From: Mycolicibacterium arabiense
GTDB taxonomy: Bacteria > Actinomycetota > Actinomycetes > Mycobacteriales > Mycobacteriaceae
Assembly (NCBI RefSeq): GCF_010731815.2
Contig: NZ_AP022593.1
Coordinates: 434,001-498,000 of the forward strand
Direction: 5' to 3'
DNA length: 64,000 nt
A program made the position numbers and the translations under genes. The notes beneath the pieces are model-generated. The model was not told where the DNA came from, did not search any database, and was given only the letters and a program-made list of their open reading frames with translations. Of the stretch, positions 40,992 to 49,017 are shown one piece after another; position 1 is the stretch's first letter; each line of letters opens with the position of its first letter.

Positions 40992-41654
40992 TCAGGCGCC
41001 GGGAGGCGGCAGCAGCAGCGGGCCAGGCGCAGGCGCGGGGGCCGAAGCCGGTGCGGCGGCGGGGGCCGGTGCAGGCGCGGGCGGCGGTGGCGCCAGCGGC
41101 GCCGGTGCCCCGGGGACCGCGGCGGGAGCGGGGGCTCCGGCGGGAGCGGGAAGTCCGGCGGGAGCGGCCGGATCGACACCGCTGCGCGGCACGTTCGGGC
41201 CCGCGGCCTGCTGGGGGTATGGCGTGTTCATGCCCCGCTGCGCGAGCCCCATGATCAGGGCCTCCTTGCCGCTGATCTCCTTGTTCTGCACCGCCTGCCA
41301 GAGGTCCTTCAGGTAGCTGACGTTCGGATCGTCGTTGCCCTTGGCAGCGGGATCCATCGTCGACCCCGGAGGCAACGCGTCCGGGCTCGGGATGTGTGGC
41401 ACTCCCTCCGCGGGGGCGGGCGCCGGAAGGGCTTCGGCCGGGGCCTGCTGACCGGCAGCGGCCTGCAGCGGTGCGGCGGGCGCGGGACCGGCAGGGGGCG
41501 CGGGAACCAGAGGCCCCGCGACCGGCGGGACGGCAGGCGGCGGAGGCGGTACTCCGGGGTCGGCTGACGCGGTCGCGGTCACGCAGACCGCAGCGATCAG
41601 TCCGGACGCGCCGCAGAGCGCGGCGGTCAGAAACCTTCGTGTGTCGTTGCCCAT
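40992..41654 (-). CDS. exported Pro/Ala-rich protein
   Basis: About 220 residues from the ATG at 41654 (GTG 41657 is also possible; GAGAGG is 8 nt from the ATG). A Sec signal, RRFLTAALCGASGLIAAVCVTATASA, ends at an AxA site. The mature protein starts with a Pro-rich segment, then a short folded-looking core (GNDDPNVSYLKDLWQAVQNKEISGKEALIMGLAQRGMNTPY, about residues 105-150) and another Pro/Ala tail. Similar secreted proteins occur in mycobacteria with no known function. The gene is divergent from the CYP125-like gene; a KstR-type box lies in the shared region. Confidence 0.72.
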   Translation of the reverse strand: MGNDTRRFLTAALCGASGLIAAVCVTATASADPGVPPPPPAVPPVAGPLVPAPPAGPAPAAPLQAAAGQQAPAEALPAPAPAEGVPHIPSPDALPPGSTMDPAAKGNDDPNVSYLKDLWQAVQNKEISGKEALIMGLAQRGMNTPYPQQAAGPNVPRSGVDPAAPAGLPAPAGAPAPAAVPGAPAPLAPPPPAPAPAPAAAPASAPAPAPGPLLLPPPGA

Positions 41655-41785
41655 CACGGTGGCCTCTCGAGGTGTTACGGCTGGTACGGAAGTTACTCAG
41701 GGTCGCTCAACGAGTATTCCGAATTCTGCCGCACTTCGTTACACGGGCGCATCCTCAGGGGCGAGATCGACGGCGGCCAGCACGG

Positions 41786-41799
41786 ATGAACACGTTCTA
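41786..41799. promoter_or_regulatory. KstR-type operator (box 3, one outer mismatch)
   Basis: ATGAACACGTTCTA; its complement reads TAGAACGTGTTCAT. It fits TNNAACNNGTTNNA except for one outer base. It lies 93 bp upstream of the CYP125-like gene and 132 bp upstream of the exported Pro/Ala-rich gene on the other strand. The known control of cyp125 by KstR supports a functional site. Confidence 0.65.
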
Positions 41800-41892
41800 C
41801 TCGGAACTTTCCCCAACCTGCCGCGGTACCTCCGACGTGTGGTGTAGCTATGGATTACGCCACTAGATCGCCTCGTGTGAGGAGTGCTGAAG

Positions 41893-43161
41893 ATGCCGGA
41901 GACTGTCACCGGTCCGAACCTTCCAGCCGGCTTCGACTTCACCGACCCGGACATCTATGCCGAGCGGTTGCCGGTCGAGGAACTGGCCGAGATGCGCAAG
42001 GTCGCCCCGATTTGGTGGAACGAGCAGCCCGAGGGCGTCGGCGGGTTCGGCGACGGCGGCTACTGGGTGGTCACCAAGCACAAGGACGTCAAGGAGGTGT
42101 CGCGCCGCAGCGACGTCTTCTCCAGCCTGCAGAAGACGGCGCTACCGCGATACAAGGACGGCACGGTCGACAGCCAGATCGAGACCGGCAAGTTCGTGCT
42201 GCTCAACATGGACGCGCCGCACCACACCCACCTGCGCAAGATCGTCTCGCGCGCCTTCACCCCACGGGCCGTCGAACGGCTGCGCGCCGACCTGGCCCAG
42301 CGTGCTCGCGACATCGCGCAGAAGGCCGTTGCCGAGGGCACCGGCGACTTCGTCGAGCAGGTGTCGGCCGAACTCCCCCTGCAGGCGATCGCCGGACTGA
42401 TGGGCGTGCCGCAGGAAGACCGGATGAAGCTCTTCCACTGGTCCAATCAGATGGTCGGCGACATGGACCCCGAGTTCGCAGGCAACGATGCCATCAGTGC
42501 GTCGGTCGAGTTGATCACCTACGGCATGCAGCTGGCCGCCGAGCGCGCGGACACCCCGGGCGAAGACCTCGTCACCAAGCTGGTCCAGGCCGACGTCGAA
42601 GGGCACAAGCTCAGCGACGACGAACTCGGCTTCTTCGTCATCCTGCTGGCCGTGGCAGGCAACGAGACGACCAGGAACTCGATCACCCAGGGGATGATGG
42701 CCTTCGCCGAGTTCCCGGATCAGTGGGAGCTGTTCAAACGCGAACGGCCCGCCACCGCCGCCGACGAGATCGTCCGGTGGGCCACCCCCGTCACGTCGTT
42801 CCAGCGCACCGCGCTGGAGGACACCGAGCTGTCAGGCGTCCAGATCAAGAAGGGCCAGCGGGTGGTGATGATGTACCGCTCGGCCAACTTCGACGAGGAC
42901 GTCTTCGACCGCCCCTACGAGTTCGACATCCTGCGTGATCCCAACCCACACGTCGGATTCGGCGGTACCGGTGCTCACTACTGCATCGGCACCAACCTCG
43001 CGCGCATGACGATCGACCTGATGTTCAACGCCATCGCCGATGCGATGCCGGACCTGACCCCGCTTGCCAAGCCCGAGCGACTCCGGTCGGGGTGGCTCAA
43101 CGGGATCAAGCACTGGCAGGTCGACTACACCGGCGGCGCCAAAGGGGCCGCGGCGCACTGA
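41893..43161 (+). CDS. cyp125: CYP125-family cytochrome P450 (steroid C26/27 monooxygenase)
   Basis: 422 residues from ATG 41893 with GAGGAG upstream. It follows M. tuberculosis CYP125A1 (Rv3545c, from memory) almost throughout: NLPAGFDFTDPDIYAERLPV, SRRSDVFSS, LNMDAPHHTHLRKI, FVEQVSAELPLQAIAGLMG, LAVAGNETTRNSITQGMMAF (oxygen-activating Thr), EIVRWATPVTSFQRTA (ExxR) and FGGTGAHYCIGTNLAR with haem Cys364. The likely role is oxidation of the terminal side-chain methyl of cholesterol or cholest-4-en-3-one, the step that opens side-chain degradation. Several fast growers carry more than one CYP125, and this one sits outside the main sterol cluster. A KstR-type box is 93 bp upstream. Confidence 0.9.
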   Translation: MPETVTGPNLPAGFDFTDPDIYAERLPVEELAEMRKVAPIWWNEQPEGVGGFGDGGYWVVTKHKDVKEVSRRSDVFSSLQKTALPRYKDGTVDSQIETGKFVLLNMDAPHHTHLRKIVSRAFTPRAVERLRADLAQRARDIAQKAVAEGTGDFVEQVSAELPLQAIAGLMGVPQEDRMKLFHWSNQMVGDMDPEFAGNDAISASVELITYGMQLAAERADTPGEDLVTKLVQADVEGHKLSDDELGFFVILLAVAGNETTRNSITQGMMAFAEFPDQWELFKRERPATAADEIVRWATPVTSFQRTALEDTELSGVQIKKGQRVVMMYRSANFDEDVFDRPYEFDILRDPNPHVGFGGTGAHYCIGTNLARMTIDLMFNAIADAMPDLTPLAKPERLRSGWLNGIKHWQVDYTGGAKGAAAH

Positions 43162-43486
43162 CGTTCGATACCCCGGCGCCCTCCGGTGTCGTCGGGTAGT
43201 CGAGGATCGACCGCCAATAGTCCTCGGGGATCTCCTGGCCCGACCGCAGCACCAACGCCAAGCCGGTGGCCATGGCGATGCCGAGCAGCCCGAGCCACAG
43301 CCCGGCCAGCGCGATGAGTACCCACAGCGCCGCGGTGACGGCCGGCCACGGGGACACCACGGCCAGTGCGGGGGCGAAGAAGAACCCCATGCCGACGTAC
43401 CACGACGAGCCGGCCCGATCGCACTTCAGCACGGCGCGCAACCAACGCGGAACGGGCGGGGCGGGACTGCGGGGGTGAGACGTCAT
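43106..43486 (-). CDS. small membrane protein with conserved C-terminal motif
   Basis: 126 residues from ATG 43486, with GAGGAG about 6 nt upstream. Two or three hydrophobic helices are predicted, about GMGFFFAPALAVVSPW and VTAALWVLIALAGLWLGLLGIAMATGLALVL. After them comes a soluble tail with QEIPEDYWRSILDYPTTPEGAG, which looks like a conserved feature. The family is not recognised. The last 56 nt overlap the end of the CYP125-like gene in antisense. It is divergent from the MmyB-type regulator. Confidence 0.62.
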   Translation of the reverse strand: MTSHPRSPAPPVPRWLRAVLKCDRAGSSWYVGMGFFFAPALAVVSPWPAVTAALWVLIALAGLWLGLLGIAMATGLALVLRSGQEIPEDYWRSILDYPTTPEGAGVSNVSAPRPLWRRRCSRPASA

Positions 43487-43593
43487 CGTCTGCTCCTCGG
43501 TCGGTCGGACACCATGAGCGTCCCCCCGCGACGTAACCGATGCAATTACCCGTGAGGTAGTGGCTTCCGCGAGCGCACCTGCGTGACACTGGC

Positions 43594-44373
43594 GTGGTGA
43601 CCGCCGCTTCCTCCGCCCCGTTCGGCACGTTGATGCGCCAGTGGCGGCAGCGCCGTCGGCTCAGCCAGCTGGACCTCGCGCTCGAGGCCAACGTGTCGTC
43701 GCGCCACGTCAGCTTCATCGAGACGGGACGGTCGTCGCCGAGCAGGGCCATGGTGCTGCGCCTCGCCGATGCGCTCGATGTGCCACTGCGCGAACAGAAC
43801 CAGCTGTTGCTGGCCGCTGGGCTTGCCCCGATCCACGCGGAACGCTCGCTCGACGACCCGGAGATGGCTCCGGTGCGGGAGGGCGTTCACCGCGTGCTCG
43901 CGGCCTACGAGCCCTACCCCTGTCTGGCGGTCGACCGTGGCTGGCGGATCGTTGCGATGAACGCGGGCGCGGGCGTCCTCGCCCAGGGCGTCGCCGCGCA
44001 TCTGCTGGAGGCACCGAATGCGCTCCGCCTGTCGCTGCATCCCGAAGGACTGGCGCCGCGCATCCGCAACCTCGGTCAGTGGCGCCACCACGTGATCGGC
44101 CGGTTGCGCCGCGAGGTCTCGGCCGGCGGGTCCGACGAACTGGCGGCCCTGCTCGCCGAGATCGAGGCGTACCCAGGCGTTTTCGACGAGACCCGCGATC
44201 TGGGCGGCGTGGTGGTACCGCTCGTGATCGAGGGAGCCGACGGCGTGGTGCTGACCTTCCTGAGCACCGTCACGACGTTCGGTACGGCGCTGGATCTGAC
44301 CGCCGCCGAGCTGAGCATCGAGGCGTTCCTGCCTGCCGACGACGCCACCGCGGCGGCGCTGCGACCGGGTTAA
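43594..44373 (+). CDS. MmyB/XRE-type transcriptional regulator
   Basis: 259 residues from a GTG at 43594 (a second GTG at 43597). The N-terminal HTH_3 is LMRQWRQRRRLSQLDLALEANVSSRHVSFIETGRSSPSRAMVLRLADALDVPLREQNQLLLAAG. The C-terminal MmyB ligand-binding domain carries CLAVDRGWRIVAMNAGA and LTFLSTVTTFGTALDLTAAELSIEAFLP. In actinobacteria the family often controls a neighbouring dehydrogenase or P450; the fatty-acid ligand seen in one structure supports a lipid signal. No nearby enzyme gene is in tandem, and the next gene downstream is a FadR-type regulator after 48 bp. Confidence 0.87.
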   Translation: MVTAASSAPFGTLMRQWRQRRRLSQLDLALEANVSSRHVSFIETGRSSPSRAMVLRLADALDVPLREQNQLLLAAGLAPIHAERSLDDPEMAPVREGVHRVLAAYEPYPCLAVDRGWRIVAMNAGAGVLAQGVAAHLLEAPNALRLSLHPEGLAPRIRNLGQWRHHVIGRLRREVSAGGSDELAALLAEIEAYPGVFDETRDLGGVVVPLVIEGADGVVLTFLSTVTTFGTALDLTAAELSIEAFLPADDATAAALRPG

Positions 44374-44374
44374 C

Positions 44375-44385
44375 TGGTATGACCA
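44375..44385. promoter_or_regulatory. FadR/GntR-type operator
   Basis: TGGTATGACCA fits the FadR-subfamily GntR consensus TGGTNNNACCA and is a perfect dyad. It lies 36 bp upstream of the GntR gene at 44422 and two bases after the stop of the MmyB-type gene. Autoregulation of the GntR plus hydroxylase unit is likely. Confidence 0.6.
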
Positions 44386-44421
44386 CTTGACCTCTTACCG
44401 TCCGGATGGCAGATTCAGGAC

Positions 44422-45144
44422 ATGGCCCTGCAACCCGTCAACCGTCGATCGGTTCCCGAGGACGTTTTCGAGCAGATCGTCATCGAGGTGCTCAGCGGTG
44501 ACATGCGCCCCGGTGACGCGCTGCCCAGCGAACGGCGACTCGCCGAGGTGCTGGGGGTGTCCCGACCCGCCATCCGGGAGGCGCTCAAGCGACTGACCGA
44601 AGCCGGCCTGGTCGACGTGCGCCAGGGGGACGCCACGACCATCCGCGACTTCCGCAAGCACGCCGGGCTCGACCTGCTTCCCCGCCTGCTTCTGCGGGCA
44701 GGCGAACTCGATCTCTCCGTGGTGCGCAGCATCCTCGAGACCCGGCTGCACAACGGGCCGAAGATCGCCGAACTCGCGGCGCGGCGGCGCACCCCGAACG
44801 TCGCCGAACTCCTCGACGAGACGGTCGCCACGCTGGCGGCCGAAACCGACCCGGTCGAACTCCAGCGCGTCGCGCTGACCTTCTGGGACCACGTGGTCGA
44901 CGGCGCCGACTCGATCGCATTTCGGTTGATGTACAACACCCTTCGGGCCACCTACGAGCCCGCCCTGCCCGCGTTGGCCACCATGATGGCCGACGAGGTC
45001 GGCCGCGCCGACGGCTATCGCGCCGTGGCCGACGCCATCCGCGCCGGCGACCCGGACGCCGCCGAGTACGCCGCCCGAGCACTGCTCGAACCCGCCACCA
45101 CGGCACTGCTGAACGTGATCGCCGAACTGGAGGAGACCCGATGA
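44422..45144 (+). CDS. GntR-family regulator, FadR/FCD subgroup
   Basis: 240 residues. The winged helix reads [72 protein letters not shown], and the all-helical FCD/FadR C-terminal domain includes [21 protein letters not shown] and [14 protein letters not shown]. Lipid or acid ligands are common in this subgroup. It is translationally coupled to a fatty-acid hydroxylase-type gene (ATGA), which is its probable target. A dyad operator TGGTATGACCA lies 36 bp upstream. Confidence 0.87.
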   Translation: MALQPVNRRSVPEDVFEQIVIEVLSGDMRPGDALPSERRLAEVLGVSRPAIREALKRLTEAGLVDVRQGDATTIRDFRKHAGLDLLPRLLLRAGELDLSVVRSILETRLHNGPKIAELAARRRTPNVAELLDETVATLAAETDPVELQRVALTFWDHVVDGADSIAFRLMYNTLRATYEPALPALATMMADEVGRADGYRAVADAIRAGDPDAAEYAARALLEPATTALLNVIAELEETR

Positions 45145-45818
45145 CCACCGCACCGAAACCACGCGCCGAGCGCCGCGCGTTCACCCTGTCCGACGCCGTC
45201 GCGGAATTCGGCAGGCACCCGTCGCCGTGGATGATCGGGGCGGTGCTGACGGGCGCGCTCGCTGCGCGCGGCGTCGTCGGCGACTGGCGGGTCACCGACG
45301 CGGTGGTGCCGCTGGCCATGCTCGCGGTGTTCCCGTTCTTCGAGTGGCTGGTGCACGTGTTCGTGCTGCACTGGCGCCCCAGGCGCGTCGGCGCCGTGAC
45401 GGTCGACTCGCTGCTGGCCCGCAAGCACCGAGAGCATCACGTCGACCCGCGCAACGTCCCGCTGATCTTCATCCCGTGGCGCGCCCTGCTGTGGGTGCTG
45501 CCGCTCGCGAGTGCCATCGCGGTGTTCGCCTTCCCGAGAATCAGTCTCGGCCTGACGTTCCTGGTATTCCTGGCGATCCTCGGACTCGCGTACGAGTGGT
45601 GCCACTACCTCATCCACAGCGACTACAAGCCGAAGTCCGCGCTCTACCGCGCGGTGTGGCGCAACCACCGCCACCACCACTTCAAGAACGAGCACTACTG
45701 GTTCACGGTCACGACGACCGGCACGGCCGACCGGGTGCTGGGAACCTACCCGGACCCGGCGGCGGTGCCCGCCTCACCGACGGCGAAGAACCTGCACGGC
45801 GCTACGACTGGACGATGA
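45141..45818 (+). CDS. fatty-acid hydroxylase/sterol-desaturase-family membrane di-iron enzyme
   Basis: 225 residues coupled to the GntR gene. Four hydrophobic segments and the family's His clusters are present: HVFVLH, RKHREHH, HYLIHSD and NHRHHHF. These bind the two irons on the cytosolic face. The enzymes hydroxylate or desaturate acyl chains or sterol-like lipids using O2 and an external electron donor. No ferredoxin or cytochrome b5 gene adjoins. The last 17 nt overlap the convergent L,D-transpeptidase gene. Control by the coupled FadR-type regulator is a reasonable inference. Confidence 0.85.
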   Translation: MTTAPKPRAERRAFTLSDAVAEFGRHPSPWMIGAVLTGALAARGVVGDWRVTDAVVPLAMLAVFPFFEWLVHVFVLHWRPRRVGAVTVDSLLARKHREHHVDPRNVPLIFIPWRALLWVLPLASAIAVFAFPRISLGLTFLVFLAILGLAYEWCHYLIHSDYKPKSALYRAVWRNHRHHHFKNEHYWFTVTTTGTADRVLGTYPDPAAVPASPTAKNLHGATTGR

Positions 45819-46566
45819 CCGGATCGCCCTTGCTGACGTTGTCGAAGTACCAGGAGGCGTTGTCCGGGCTGAGGTTGATGCAGCCGTGGCTCACGTTCGC
45901 GTAGCCCTGCGAGCCGGTGGACCACGGCGCACCGTGCACGTAGACGCCGCCCCAGGTGATGCGCACCGCGTCGTAGACGGTGAGCTTGTAGCCCTCGGGA
46001 TCGCTGAGCGGGATGCCGATGGTGCGCGAGTCCATCACCACGACGTCCTGCTTCTCGAGCACGGTGAACGACCCGATCGGCGTGGAGAACTTCGGCTTGC
46101 CCATCGACGCGGGCATCTCCCGTGCCACCACGCCGTCGATGCTGACCGTGAACGTGTAGGCGTTCACGTCGGCGACGCCGACCACCGAGGCACCGGTCTG
46201 GAAGTTGGTCTTGGTGCCACCGACCGACAGCGAGATCGTGCTGTGCGCGGGCCAGAACCCGGTCGGCTTGAACTGCACGACCTCGTCGGAGAGCCAGACG
46301 AACTCGCCGGCGGGTACGGGCGACGACGTGAAGTCGATGCTCCGTTGCGCGGCGAGCCGGTTCGCCACCGGGGCGCCGAACGTCACCGTGACGGGGTGAC
46401 CGACGCCGACGACCTCCCCCGCAGCGGGCGAGACGGCCGCCACCGGCACGGCCGTGGGCACCGCCATGCCTGCACTGCTCACCCCCGCCCCGGCGGTTCC
46501 GGCCAACAGCACCAGGGACAGGCTGGCGGCAGATGCTGCCAGCACACGTTGCACGGCGTTACGCAA
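45802..46566 (-). CDS. ldtA: L,D-transpeptidase, LdtMt1-like, with one Ig-like domain
   Basis: 254 residues from a TTG at 46566, preferred because GGAGGA lies 6 nt upstream and the length then matches LdtMt1 (Rv0116c); an ATG at 46599 adds 11 residues. A signal sequence (VLAASAASLSLVLLAGTAGAG) is followed by one Ig-like domain (about 45-125) and the YkuD catalytic domain with the motif HGAPWSTGSQGYANVSHGCINLS, whose Cys is the nucleophile. It forms 3-3 cross-links in peptidoglycan and is the carbapenem-sensitive target class. The full set of catalytic residues (His, Ser, His, Gly, Cys) is intact. It faces the hydroxylase gene tail-to-tail. Confidence 0.9.
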   Translation of the reverse strand: MRNAVQRVLAASAASLSLVLLAGTAGAGVSSAGMAVPTAVPVAAVSPAAGEVVGVGHPVTVTFGAPVANRLAAQRSIDFTSSPVPAGEFVWLSDEVVQFKPTGFWPAHSTISLSVGGTKTNFQTGASVVGVADVNAYTFTVSIDGVVAREMPASMGKPKFSTPIGSFTVLEKQDVVVMDSRTIGIPLSDPEGYKLTVYDAVRITWGGVYVHGAPWSTGSQGYANVSHGCINLSPDNASWYFDNVSKGDPVIVQS

Positions 46567-46619
46567 GGTCAATCCTCCGAGGTCGATGGCCTTCTCCATG
46601 CTAGATCGGTTCTGGAGCG

Positions 46620-47225
46620 CTAAGTGTTAGCCGCGCGTGTCCGTGAGGACGCCGCCAACAGGTAGCCGATGCCGAGGAAGCAGCTCAGCAGCAGGCCGCA
46701 GTTCACCAGAACCGTGGGTACGCCGACGCTGGTGGGGTCCAGGAAGTAGTACGGCGCGCGACGGCCGGCGGAGTTCAGCACCAGGAACGCCAACGCGCCG
46801 TAGGCGGCCGGGTAGGCCAGCCACGCGATCGGCTGCCACCACCGCACCACCCGGTCGTCCCGCCCGATCGCGAACCAGTCGACGAGCGCCAGCGCCGGAA
46901 CCACGACGTGCAACAGCAGGTTCGCCGGTGTGTATCCCATGCTGCGCCCGGTGAGGAACAGGTTCCACACCAGGCCCGCGACGACGACGTAGACCACCAC
47001 CGCCCCCCGGAATCCGTTGCGACGGTTGGCCTCCGGCGAGACGAGGGTCAAGGCGTAGTAGGCGGCGGCCAGCACGTTGACCTGGTAGGTGAACGTGATC
47101 AGCCGCCATGCCACGCCGGAGCGCGACGTGAGTTCGACGAGAACGACGGCAGCGACGACCGCGCCGACGATCGCCAGCCGGAGCGCGATGCGGAGGCCGT
47201 CACGGGCCCCGTTGGGTGTGGCCAA
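46620..47225 (-). CDS. Pr6Pr-family six-helix membrane protein
   Basis: 201 residues from a TTG at 47225, the first start codon after the DUF7159 gene's stop; no strong Shine-Dalgarno is visible. Six hydrophobic helices appear with the Pr6Pr pattern: RLITFTYQVNVLAAAYYALTLV, WNLFLTGRS, LLLHVVVPALALVDWFAIG, WLAYPAAYGALAFLVLNSAG and YYFLDPTSVGVPTVLVNCGLLLSCFLGIGYLL. The family carries conserved Trp, His and Pro in these helices, and its function is not known. It is 12 bp from the DUF7159 gene and probably co-transcribed. Confidence 0.78.
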   Translation of the reverse strand: MATPNGARDGLRIALRLAIVGAVVAAVVLVELTSRSGVAWRLITFTYQVNVLAAAYYALTLVSPEANRRNGFRGAVVVYVVVAGLVWNLFLTGRSMGYTPANLLLHVVVPALALVDWFAIGRDDRVVRWWQPIAWLAYPAAYGALAFLVLNSAGRRAPYYFLDPTSVGVPTVLVNCGLLLSCFLGIGYLLAASSRTRAANT

Positions 47226-47237
47226 ACCGTCGACCGG

Positions 47238-48548
47238 CTACTGACCCGGAACGTACGGGGGCGTCACGGGCACGGCCGGAGCCACCTGCGACTGATCGTC
47301 GTCGCCGAACCGGAGCTTGTCGCGGATCCGGCCAAGGATGCCCGGCTTCTTGGTGGGAGCCGTGTAGTTGGGAACCAGCGGACCAGTCCCCGTGACCGGT
47401 GGCGTGACGACCGCCGGCGGCGGTGCGATCACGGGAGCCGCCACCGGAAGCTCCTCGTAGACCGGCGCGAGCGGCGGGGCCTCGGCGACGACGGGCGCCT
47501 CCGGGACGAAGGCGGCGTCGGGCGCCGCGACGGGTGCGACGTCGATCGGCGGTGCCTCGGGCGCCGGTGGGGCCTCCGCGAGCACCGGTGGCGCGGCGGG
47601 AGCCGGAGGAATCGCGATCGGCGGGGCGAGCACCGACGGGTTGGCTCTGGCCGCGGCCGGTACCCGAGGCGCGTCCGCGGAGGCGGCGGCCGGGCTGGCA
47701 GGCGCATCCCTGCGCGGCGACAGTTCGAGGCTGACCGCCACGGAGACCGACACGACGAACGTCAGCACACCGGCGACGAGCATCCCTGCAGCGCCCACCG
47801 GCACCCGGCCGCGCCGGGTCTGCCTGGCGCCCGCACCGGTGGTCAGCGCGTAGGCGGCGAATTCGCCGCCGGGGTCGAGCGGGCCGTCGATGCTCTGCGC
47901 CGAGGCGAGCGCCGCTCCCCTGGCCAGTGCCAGCTGGGCCTCTTCGGGGGTGAACACCGGAACCGACAACGCGTCCTCGAGTTCGGGCACGATCGACTCG
48001 AATCCGCCTGCCGAGCCCACCACGACCAACGCCTCGGGCTGCCAATCGGCCTTGGTGAACACGGTGCTCAACCAGCCGATCAGGTCGTCGTCGGAGTAGA
48101 TGGCGTGGTTGAACGCGGTCTGCACGGCGCCGGTGCTCGCGTGCACGACGAGGCTGATCACCGTCTCGGGTTCGATGACGCACACGGCGGTGGTCTCGTA
48201 GCCGACCACCGCGGCCATGCCGCGAGCCAGTGCTTCGGTGGCCTCGGGCATCCGGATCGGCACCACGTTGTCGAAGCCGGATTCCGACAGCGACCTCATC
48301 AGCATCGACGCCTCGGCGTCGGCCTCCTCGCTCCACGTCACGCCGATCGACGTCAGCCGCAGGCCGCGCGTCGCAGCCATGGCCTCGGTGCGCCGCACGG
48401 CGGCGGCCGCCTGCTCGGAGGTCTCGACCGCCCCCGCGTGCACGTCGAAGGCGTTGCCGTCCATCGTTGCGCCGTCGGCGTCCTGTCCCTCGACGAGGAC
48501 CAGTCCGACGGACGTGGGAGTCATCGACAACCCGAGTACCGCGTCCAC
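47238..48548 (-). CDS. DUF7159-family mycobacterial protein (actin/ASKHA-like domain, TM, Pro-rich tail)
   Basis: 436 residues from a GTG at 48548, with GGGG 5 nt upstream. The family start, VLGLSMTPTSVGLVLVEGQDADG, is present. Residues 1-240 look like an ASKHA-type domain (IGVTWSEEA, AVVGYETTAVCVIEPETVISLVV, ALVVVGSAGG, LALARGAALA). A membrane helix follows (VGAAGMLVAGVLTFVVSVSVAVSLEL, about 260-285) and then a long Pro/Ala-rich tail. The N-terminal part would be cytosolic and the tail outside. The family is nearly confined to mycobacteria and its role is not established. The downstream gene is the Pr6Pr protein. Confidence 0.8.
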   Translation of the reverse strand: MDAVLGLSMTPTSVGLVLVEGQDADGATMDGNAFDVHAGAVETSEQAAAAVRRTEAMAATRGLRLTSIGVTWSEEADAEASMLMRSLSESGFDNVVPIRMPEATEALARGMAAVVGYETTAVCVIEPETVISLVVHASTGAVQTAFNHAIYSDDDLIGWLSTVFTKADWQPEALVVVGSAGGFESIVPELEDALSVPVFTPEEAQLALARGAALASAQSIDGPLDPGGEFAAYALTTGAGARQTRRGRVPVGAAGMLVAGVLTFVVSVSVAVSLELSPRRDAPASPAAASADAPRVPAAARANPSVLAPPIAIPPAPAAPPVLAEAPPAPEAPPIDVAPVAAPDAAFVPEAPVVAEAPPLAPVYEELPVAAPVIAPPPAVVTPPVTGTGPLVPNYTAPTKKPGILGRIRDKLRFGDDDQSQVAPAVPVTPPYVPGQ

Positions 48549-48763
48549 TTGCACCCCTATTTCGAACCCATGCGGTGGCCACGTCGAACGGATCGTTGGC
48601 GCCGGGACAGGGCCCGGTCCGTACCGAGGCGCGACGAGCGCGGCGACGACGTGTGGCACACCTTCGACGTGACACTACCGAACCGGCGGGTGTGCAGCGC
48701 GCCGGCGGGGTGACCGAACCGTGACTGGAGCTTCACCGGAATCACCGTCGGCGTCCGCGATGA

Positions 48764-48779
48764 TGTGACCACGGTCACA
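48764..48779. promoter_or_regulatory. CRP-type palindrome
   Basis: TGTGACCACGGTCACA is a perfect match to the CRP/Cmr consensus TGTGANNNNNNTCACA; the dyad also includes the spacer CC and GG. It lies 21 bp upstream of the small Cys/His gene at 48801 and 216 bp upstream of the DUF7159 start in the other direction. At that distance binding would probably overlap the promoter or start site of the small gene. Confidence 0.6.
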
Positions 48780-48800
48780 CCGCGGCTCAGGAGGTGGCAC

Positions 48801-49013
48801 ATGGTCATGGCATCACCGCGCGACGCCCTCGACGGCGTCGAGCACGGCACGGTCCTCGTCCACGCACTTGGCCTGGGTCACTCGGTCGCGGTCTGCTCGT
48901 GCGGCTACTCGGGTGGTCGCCGGTTCCTCAAGGCCGCCGCCGAGCAGGACGCCTGGGAACACGCCATGGTGCGGCACTGCGAGGTGTCGTCGCCGCTGGT
49001 GGTCGCCTGGTAG
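48801..49013 (+). CDS. small Cys/His protein
   Basis: 70 residues from ATG 48801, with AGGAGG 6 nt upstream. It contains CSCGYSGG followed by a helix-like EQDAWEHAMVRHCEV segment, so three Cys and two His could make a zinc-ribbon-like site. No transmembrane segment or signal is seen. The family is not recognised; a DNA-binding or structural zinc protein is possible. A CRP-type palindrome sits just upstream. The downstream neighbour is convergent. Confidence 0.62.
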   Translation: MVMASPRDALDGVEHGTVLVHALGLGHSVAVCSCGYSGGRRFLKAAAEQDAWEHAMVRHCEVSSPLVVAW

Positions 49014-49017
49014 TCGG

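Noticed and set aside
48557..48850. Minus-strand ORF in the gap between DUF7159 and the small Cys/His gene
   Set aside because: No Shine-Dalgarno, and it overlaps the CRP-type site and the well-supported small gene in antisense.
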